DNA of 64,000 nt from Arcuatula senhousia (lineage: Eukaryota > Mollusca > Bivalvia > Mytilida > Mytilidae), in the NCBI GenBank assembly GCA_963971305.1, contig OZ020304.1, positions 33,590,502 through 33,654,501 on the forward strand, written 5' to 3'. Below, in pieces: positions 56,563-64,000 of this stretch (the stretch's first letter is position 1; every line of letters begins with the position of its first letter). Made by a program: the position numbers and the translations under genes. A model generated the notes under the pieces. That model did no database searches. It saw nothing but the letters and a program-made list of their open reading frames with translations, and was not told the origin of the DNA.

Positions 56563-58762
56563 AGTATAAAAAGATGCCACCAAAGCCTGGACGAGAACGT
56601 GGAAGAGGGAAGCGACTGGTTGGAAAGAACAGGACGATAAGGAAAGCGACAGAAGATTCTAGATTCAGACTGTCTTCGCCTTTTTTTTGTGTCTTTTCTT
56701 TAAATTGTACGTTCGAAACTGATCATTCTAGTTCTGATTTTTTTATTTCCTTTATTAGTTTTTGGAAACAAGAAAATCATGAATAGAACATTAATGAGGG
56801 TTCTTGTATCATAAGCTGTAGTCTTGTAACTCTTCCTCCTGCTGCATGTTAATCAAAAGAACAAAAGCTGAGCTACATGTTCTTTTCTTTTTCTCGACGA
56901 TTCACTGTAACACGCCATACCAGAACTAAAGCCTAATTGAAATTAATTAATGTCCTTATAAGGCACTTTTGACACGTTTGATATTTTTACTTCAAAAATC
57001 GTATTGCTTTGACCAGTGCCGTGTTTCCATCTCCGTGCCATTACTCTATGCCATTACACAAGTTACGACGGATACACGAATACAAAGCGAGGTCTTCGCG
57101 ACGCCGTGTTTCCTTCGCACCACCTTTGGAGAGCTTCTCGTTTCAATCGTGCCGCCATCGCAAGATAAATGTAACCGACGACACTTAGAAGGCAACACGA
57201 AATCAAAAGATGCTTTCACGAAGGCATTACAATAGAAAGGATGGATTAACGAACACAACACGAACAAGGACCTTCGCACGAACCTTCGGGAGTTTTTTAA
57301 CATGTTAAAAAATTTCGGAGGCTCTTCGAAGTTTATCCCGAAGTCAGAAAATTTCCACAGAAGGTGCTACGATGGAAAAAGATGGCAACACGAATAGCGC
57401 GATGTGGTTACGATCAGTCCCGATTTTGAAAATATCCATAATCGTGTTTCCGTCGGGGTCTAAATCGGGATAGTGTGACGCCAGCATTGCTGGAAACACG
57501 ATTATGGATATTTTCAAAATCGGGACTGATCGTAACCACATGGCGCTATTCGTGTTGCCATCTTTGTCCATCGTAGCACCTTCTGTGGAAATTTTCTGAC
57601 TTCGGGATAAACTTCGAAGTGCCTCCGAAATTTTTTAACATGTTAAAAAACTGCCGAAGGTTCGTGCGAAGGTCCTTGTTCGTGTTGTGTTCGTTAATCC
57701 ATCCTTTCTATTGTAATGCCTTCGTGAAAGCATCTTTTGATTTCGTGTTGCCTTCTAAGTGTCGTCGGTTACATTTATCTTGCGATGGCGGCACGATTGA
57801 AACGAGAAGCTCTCCAAAGGTGGTGCGAAGGAAACACGGCGTCGCGAAGACCTCGCTTTGTATTCGTATATCCGTCGTAACTTGTGTAATGGCATAGAGT
57901 AATGGCACGGAGATGGAAACACGGCACTGGTCAAAGCAATACGATTTTTGAAGTAAAAATATCAAACGTGTCAAAAGTGCCTTATAGGGACATTAATTAA
58001 TTTCAGTTAGGCTTTAGTTCTGGTATGGCGTGTTACAGTGAATCGTCGAGAAAAAGAAAAGAACATGTAGCTCAGCTTTTGTTCTTTTGATTAACATGCA
58101 GCAGGAGGAAGACTTACAAGACTACAGTTTATGATACAAGAACCCTCATTAATGTTCTATTCATGATTTTCTTGTTTCCAAATACTAATAAAGGAAATAA
58201 AAAAAATCAGAACTAGAATGATCAGTCTCGAACGTACAATTTAAAGAAAAGACACAAAAAAAGGCGAAGACAGTCTGAATCTAGAATCTTCTGTCGCTTT
58301 CCTTATCGTCCTGTTCTTTCCAACCAGTCGCTTCCCTCTTCCACGTTCTCGTCCAGGCTTTGGTGGCATCTTTTAATACTTAAATTTCAATATCAGAAAT
58401 AAAGGTTTAAACATTTTAACATCTTACTTAATTTTTTATCAGTCCCCTACCGACAAAAGCCGAAGGGGACTTTAGGTTTGCACTCCGTCTGCCCGTTTGC
58501 GTGTCTGTCCAGCCCGGCCGTCTTGTTATCACAATAAGATTTCCGCACTTGAAAAAACCTTATACATATAAATATTGAGTTAAAGATCAGGTTAACGTGT
58601 CGTTCCGGTCCGCAAATTTTTACAGGAGTTGGGACCCTTTGAACTGTGAAAAATCACTGAAATTTCAGTTTCCCACACTTTTTTTTCTAAACCCTTATAG
58701 GTATTTAACTGCTTTTTTTGGTATTGTAACCGGAGAGCATGAATTACTTCACAAAATCGACA

Positions 58763-58829
58763 TGTGCTGACCGGGAATCGAACCCGAGACCTCTAGATTT
58801 ACAGTCAGGCACTCTACCTCTGAACCAAA
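58763..58829 (-). repeat. tRNA-like SINE head, unit 3
   Basis: Mirror of unit 2 in the right arm: GACCGGGAATCGAACCCGAG (B box complement) and CACTCTACCTCTGAACCAA (A box complement). Confidence 0.7.
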
Positions 58830-59045
58830 GAAGTACTTCCCTTGTTCAGAGATAAAGGCTGGCTATTTAAATTTACTGAAAGGGGAGCAACCCCGTTACA
58901 CTTCCCCCTCCTCAAGAGTCATCATATCTCAATGTATGACTTTTAACAAAACACAACCCTAGCAAGGAATCCTTCTAACCACCGTGGGTTTTTTATTTGG
59001 GCGCCAATGTAGCCGGAGAGCACGAATTACTTCACAAAATCGACA

Positions 59046-59112
59046 TGTGCTGACAGGGAATTGAACCCGACACCTCTAGGTTTACAGTCAGGCACTCTAC
59101 CTCTGAACCAAA
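59046..59112 (-). repeat. tRNA-like SINE head, unit 4
   Basis: Mirror of unit 1 in the right arm, with the same B-box change (GGTTCAATTCC). Confidence 0.65.
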
Positions 59113-59155
59113 GAAGTACTTCCCTTGTTCAGGGATAAAGAATGGCTATTTCAGT

Positions 59156-61430
59156 CTAATATCTAGTGGTATTCAACTATCTCCCCTGCAGAAGAAAGCT
59201 AATGTATTTTTAAATTTTTAACGATGACAAAAACGATGGCGACGGCATGTAAACAATCTTCAACTTTCATTTATTGCGCATGGACCTGACTACTATCATA
59301 TACGTTGGACATGTCATGTTATTAAAGAATCTTTTCTGTTGTGTAAACAGTTGTTTATAAGGTCAACAAAAGTGCATATTTTAACAAATCGAGTGAAACT
59401 TGCTGGACGTTGGAAAAAAATAAAATGTCAACTCAACCTTAAAAAAATCACACAAGGCGTAATACCTGCAGTACATTCTCGAAATTTGTGGGAATGTTAG
59501 GTTATTACCTTTTCTTACGACAGATATTAGTTTGGAAATTATATTTTACTGTTATCACTTAACGATCCATTTGAATTCAATGTGTAACTATGAAAAACTT
59601 TCAAGGGACACAACCAAGTTCTATCTTTCATTAATAATAAACATGATAAAAGGGAGGCATTGTAACAACCCGTTTTGTAATAAACTCCCCGTTTTGTAAT
59701 AAAAAATTGTTTTCTTAAAAAATGTTAAAATGTGTCCAGGAGGGGTTAACTACAATATACTTATAGTTTGTAACTTAAAATTTTAACATTTAAAGACAAT
59801 ATCTTTAAAAAAAAATATTTTATTACAAAACGGGTTATTCCGAGCCAACCCGTTTTGTAATAAATTTTTGAAAAGTAATAACCCGTTTTGTAATAAAAGA
59901 ATATTTCATTTCCCGTTAACCTATTTATACTTTGCATTTATACAATTATTCATTTTGTGAACAAGTTATCAATCGTATAGAGTAAGGAATTTTGATTAAA
60001 TTTTACTTTACGAAATTACTTGAATAAATATGAATGTTTCATTAAAAATACTCTTGTAATAAATTTTATAGCTAGTTAAATATAGGTACACGTAAAAACT
60101 TATTTTTTTTCCAGTCGTAAACCAAAGCGTTTTTGTAAACAACTTCTCCCAGTTAATATAAATGCAGCATAAAAATGCTTGGTTTCACAGTGTATGGATA
60201 AACCCGCTTTATTACAATTATGTTGTTTCTAAAAAATAAAAAGTAAAGGCATTTAAAAGTATACAAATATAAATAATATATACTCGACTTGTATATAAAT
60301 TATGCAAATTATAACAATCCTTTGAGTACATGTATCAGCTCTAAACAATCATAAATGTTGAGTCTTTAGAGATATTATATTCAAAAGTATTTCACGATTA
60401 AATTATTTCCATATTTACATCAATTAATGGGTTTTTTTTTCATCAATAATTATTTCTATACCATTTCTCAACAGATTATCATGAAGTAAAAATCATGCAA
60501 AATTATCTGGTGTTTGCTTGTTTCATTTGGAAATCTGATAAACCTTATTGGTTAATTTCAGAAGTTACATTAGAATTTAAAAACACCTAATCTACTTGCT
60601 TTACGTCTTCCTTGGATTCTTATCTTGAATTTGACTCAAGTGTTCATCTGAGTAGAAAAAATATAGGGCAAAAGAGACTATTTTAATCATCAAATTATTT
60701 ATTTTCCTAATCTAGAAAGCAACATGCCAACGTCACCAGCATCTGCGGTGTATATTTCACAACTTATTTGATATGCCAGGACTTGTACTAATTTTTCAAA
60801 TATTTTGACCAGACACTGTTGTCTCCGTGGTCGGCCTTTAGACCAACGTTATCAGGAAATACGTCTCATATGGTATCTAAACAAGTTTTTTATTCAAATC
60901 AGCTACTGATAGCAAAATTCAAAATTATGTCAGTTGAGATGATTCGTGGTTGGTAATTATATTTTGACGTGATTTTTCCCGATATTACATTTTCTCCAAA
61001 ATATTATATCAGACACACGGATCGAAACAGTACTCAGGTCCAGTTTATGGAAAATTATATTTATGCATGTACATTGACAATAAATTGTTAGCAATAAATG
61101 AAAATTACCGATATGTTAAACATGTAAAATTACATAATAAGAATTTTTATTAAAAGAACAAAATTCGTCCAACTTTACGTTTACTACAATTAATAAATAA
61201 AGAAACTAAAAAAAATTAAATAATAAAGAAATCAATAAATTAGTTAATTAGTTAAGGTAAATAAATAAAATACATATTTTAAGTGAATTTATTATAGTTT
61301 TAACATTAAAATTATCATAATTTATTTTTTTGATTTTTTCAAGTAAACATATATTAACTAGAAAAAAATAATAAAATGAATATGCAAATTGCTATTTTTT
61401 TAATTGACGACCGATACATTGATTTGCAAT
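59156..61430. other. AT-rich region with scattered AACCCGTTTTGTAATAA words
   Basis: No gene seen. Between 59668 and 59905 the word AACCCGTTTTGTAATAA or part of it occurs five times in both orientations. Text near 60950-61010 (TTTTGACGTGATTTTTCCC, ATATCAGACACA) is a diverged piece of the satellite unit found after 61.7 kb. Confidence 0.5.
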
Positions 61431-61703
61431 CCTGTCCACTGTATAAAAGCTGTCTAAAGCGGACCTGTCTTCTGGTAAAGTCAGCTCTGGACAGCTCTCG
61501 ATCTGCCTCTATATGACAAAACCTGACTTGTGGTCCGGTCCGCTCTGGTTCACTTTTCAAAGCAGACATGACCAGGAGAGCGGACCACGGTCTGCTTTGA
61601 CCTGACCAAAGTTCAATCCTTGGACAGCTATAGCTGACCAGAAAAGCGGATCTAAAGTCTGCTTTAAGTTCACTTTTGTACAGGTTCGGACTGGACCCAT
61701 CTG
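61431..61703. mobile_element. element F, right half
   Basis: Ends GGACTGGACCCATCTG followed by TA, as in the full copy at 12616-13092, and has the same mosaic of AGCTGTCC, GGACAGCT, AAGCGGACC and AAGCAGAC words. The left inverted end is missing. Confidence 0.65.
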
Positions 61704-61709
61704 TACAAG

Positions 61710-63600
61710 TCTATATGTTAGATGTTTTATTTTTCTAGTGTGATATTGGTATTTTTCAACTTGTTTCTTTTTTTCTAGGTTAACACTTAAAAAGATTTTA
61801 ATTATTTATAAAAAACGGCATCAGAGTAGTTTGAAATTATAGTAGGAATAAAATAACTGGACACAGGTTGGAAATTATGATTTGACGCAAGTAGTTCGTG
61901 CTTTTCGATTTTTTACGTTAAACCTTTCTTTAACATTTCATGTAAGAAACACTGACTCTTTTCATTTAATTGTGTATTAAAATATATCTCCATTCTCCAT
62001 AGTTTTTTTTATTTCTACAACAGTCGCCAATACTACCATTTTAAAACAAAATAAAACTATTTTAGAGTGGAGATATCGCATTGCCAACCCTGACCGAAGA
62101 AGAACCTTTACATATAATGTATTGAATTTGTCAACCCGTTTGTAACAAAATTTTAAAATGTAATAACCCGTTTTGTAATAAAGTTTCGCAGACGTATAAT
62201 ATAAGTTTATATGCAGGATATTTCATTTTTCAAGTGTGACATTGGTACTTTTTAACTATGTTTTTGGTGAGTTAAAAGCAAAAAAAAAATTATCTTATCC
62301 ATTGATAAACAAGGCATCAAAGTAGGTTGATATTATACGTAGGAATTGAGAAACCAAATGGTTATTTTATTTTGACGTGAGTTTTCCCGCTATTAGATTT
62401 CCCAATATTGTCATATCAGACACAGAAGAACATATATACATAAAAAGTATGTGTTTAACTTTCCAACATTCTAAACTATGTTCGATGGATCTAGATTTAT
62501 TTCAAAACGGGTTGAGTTTGTCAACCCGTTTTGTAACAAAATTTTGAAATGTAATAACCCGTTTTGTAATAAAGTTTCTTAGACGTATAAGATAAGTCTA
62601 TATGCAAGATATTTCATTTTTCTAGTGTGACATTGGTACTATTCAACTAGTTTCCTTTGGTAACTTAAAAGCAAAAAAAAAAGATTTATCCATTGATAAA
62701 AAGGGCATCAAAGTAGTTTGATATTATACATAGGAATTGAGTAACCAATTGGTAATTATTATATTTTTACGTACGTTTTCCCGCTATTAGATTTCCCAAT
62801 ATTGTCATATCAGACACAGAAGAACCTATACATAGAAAGTATGTGTTTAATTTTCCAACATTTTAAACTATGTTCGATGGATTTAGATTTATTACAAAAC
62901 GGGTTGAGTTTGTCAACCCGTTTTGTAACAAAATTTTGAAATGTATTAACCCGTTTTGTAATACAGTTTCTTAGACGTATAATATAAGTCTATATGCAAG
63001 ATATTTCATTTTTCAAGTGTGACATTGATACTTTTCAACTATTTTTTTTTGGTGAGTTAAAAGCAAAAAAAAAAGATTTATCCATTGATAAACAAGGCAT
63101 CAAAGTAGGTTGATAATATACGTAGGAATTGAGTAACCAAATGGTAATTATTAAATTTTGACGTGAGTTTTCCGGCTATTTCATTTCCCAATATTGTCAT
63201 ATCAGATACAGAAGAACCTATACATAGAAAGCATGTGTTTAATTTTCCAACATTCTTAACTATGTTCGATGAATTTAGATTTATTACAAAACGGGTTAAG
63301 TTTGTCAACCCGTTTTGTAGTAAAATTTTGAAATGTAATAACCCGTTTTGTAATAAAGTTTCTAAGACGTATATTTTTTGTCAATATGCAAGATATTTTA
63401 TTTTTCTAGTGTGACATTGGTTTTTACAACTATTTTTTTTTTGGTGAGATAAAAGAAAAAAACAAAAAAAATAATGATTTATACATTGATAAAAACGGCA
63501 TCGAAGTAGTTTAAATTATACGTAGGAATTGAGTTACCTGTACATATAAAGTATGTGTTTAACTTTCCAACATTCTAAAGTATCTTCGATAAATTTAGAA
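61710..63600. repeat. ~391-bp satellite, about five units
   Basis: The marker GT(C/T)TATATGCA recurs at 62205, 62596, 62988 and, varied, 63380 (391-392 bp apart), with a longer, more diverged unit from about 61710. Each unit has a hairpin (TTACAAAACGGGTT...AACCCGTTTTGTAA) and another direct AACCCGTTTTGTAATAAAG. It is non-coding; ORFs at 63078-63414 run across it. Confidence 0.85.
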
Positions 63601-63766
63601 GTGGCTTGCTTTCAAGACAGGAGTCACATCGATAATGGCCACTTTTTTAATTACCACAATATCTTCAACAAAGCATACACATTCATAAGTCACAACACAC
63701 ACTCGCTGTCTTAGCAGACGAAATGCCAGGGCATACCGTTAGGCCAAGTAAACAAGATCTGACTAA

Positions 63767-64000
63767 GGGACCGACCATTTAACTTGAAGGGGGGTCCTTG
63801 GGTTTTCCCCAAAAAATATTTTGAAAATAATTTTTGATGGAGAAAAAATATTTTGGCAGCAGAAGGTAATGACAAAATATTCTGAAGAAGGACATCTGCT
63901 GTACAAAATAATGTAAATATTAAAAACATTATTCTGTCGCGACGCCTTTAAACAATAAGAAAATTTCTGACCAAATAAATAAACAAAGGCCCCCCTTTTT
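63767..64000. mobile_element. left part of a MITE related to 17000-17280
   Basis: GGGACCGACCATTTAACTTGAAGGGGGG after a TAA resembles the GGGAGCGACCATTTGATTTT end. The right end lies beyond the window edge, where GGCCCCCCTTTTT is reached. Confidence 0.45.

Larger units (their letters stand above)
55211..59155. repeat. giant inverted repeat (foldback), arms ~1.66 kb
   Basis: Left arm 55211-57451 and right arm 57492-59155 are reverse complements of high identity, for example the whole 57300-57451 stretch against 57492-57645 with only a few differences. The 40-bp spacer is 57452-57491. The left arm is longer only because of a MITE (55979-56562). From outside in, each arm holds two tandem ~285-bp units with tRNA-like Pol III boxes, a GACGGAGTGCAAACCTAAAG / TCGGTAGGGGACTGAT part, an ATGCCACCAAAGCCTGGACG part (possible basic 25-30 aa peptide MPPKPGRERGRGKR..., start 56574 and its mirror) and a CGA-rich part. 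It may be a foldback transposon or an inverted duplication. An assembly error cannot be excluded, although small differences between the arms argue for real sequence. Confidence 0.85.

Noticed and set aside
56969..57974. Mirrored 75-92-aa ORFs near the palindrome centre as a gene pair
   Set aside because: They are the same sequence read on opposite strands of the inverted repeat, with no recognisable domain.
1..64000. CRISPR arrays, bacterial operons or viral genes
   Set aside because: The repeats are too long or irregular, no cas-like, operon-like or capsid-like frames occur, and the exon-intron structure is eukaryotic.

Overview
The window looks like nuclear DNA of a bivalve mollusc, probably a mytilid mussel. 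It is AT-rich, has very low coding density, small exons, kilobase-sized introns and wall-to-wall dispersed repeats. There are no prokaryotic-style operons. The species assignment is an inference from the style of the repeats and of the gene family, not from a search.

Three host gene signals can be supported. (1) A LITAF-domain gene on the plus strand, with exons 5472-5742 and 6415-6571; its first exon is uncertain. (2) A second, intact LITAF-domain gene on the plus strand, assembled here from a 28-nt first exon (25748-25775) plus 32640-32928 and 39222-39402. The splice phases match and give 165 aa. A paralogous copy of its promoter and first exon lies at about 10375-11040, so the locus has been locally duplicated and partly lost. 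(3) A very small cysteine-rich protein gene on the minus strand (46478 to 45169, 45 aa). Its two exons fit together only through a GC-AG intron. No other convincing cellular gene was found.

Most of the rest is mobile DNA. 8.7-14.3 kb holds SINE-like repeats (families called B and C here), a 477-bp element with TA target duplication, and repeat family A. Family A carries hammerhead self-cleaving ribozyme motifs (11394-11440, 12130-12175, 14369-14417, 14722-14767, 30072-30119) and so resembles retrozymes. One two-motif copy directly abuts a broken Penelope-like element (14816-16770, minus) whose GIY-YIG endonuclease lies upstream of the reverse transcriptase. Hammerhead elements and a possible autonomous partner therefore sit side by side. 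19.3-21.0 kb is a decayed non-LTR retrotransposon. 26.6-30.0 kb is a nearly intact one with a 1001-aa ORF, inside intron 1 of the second LITAF gene and antisense to it. Intron 2 of the same gene carries a Tc1-like non-autonomous element, an element with 157-bp internal repeats, an 842-bp element with TTAAT target duplications, and a tandem duplication.

47.6-64 kb is almost purely repetitive: a three-segment repeat found in differently truncated copies, a (CATA)n tract, a nearly 4-kb inverted repeat (55211-59155) with tRNA-like Pol III boxes and one arm interrupted by a 584-bp element, and a 391-bp satellite (about 62.1-63.6 kb) built around inverted AACCCGTTTTGTAATAA words. Family letters and names are local to this annotation.
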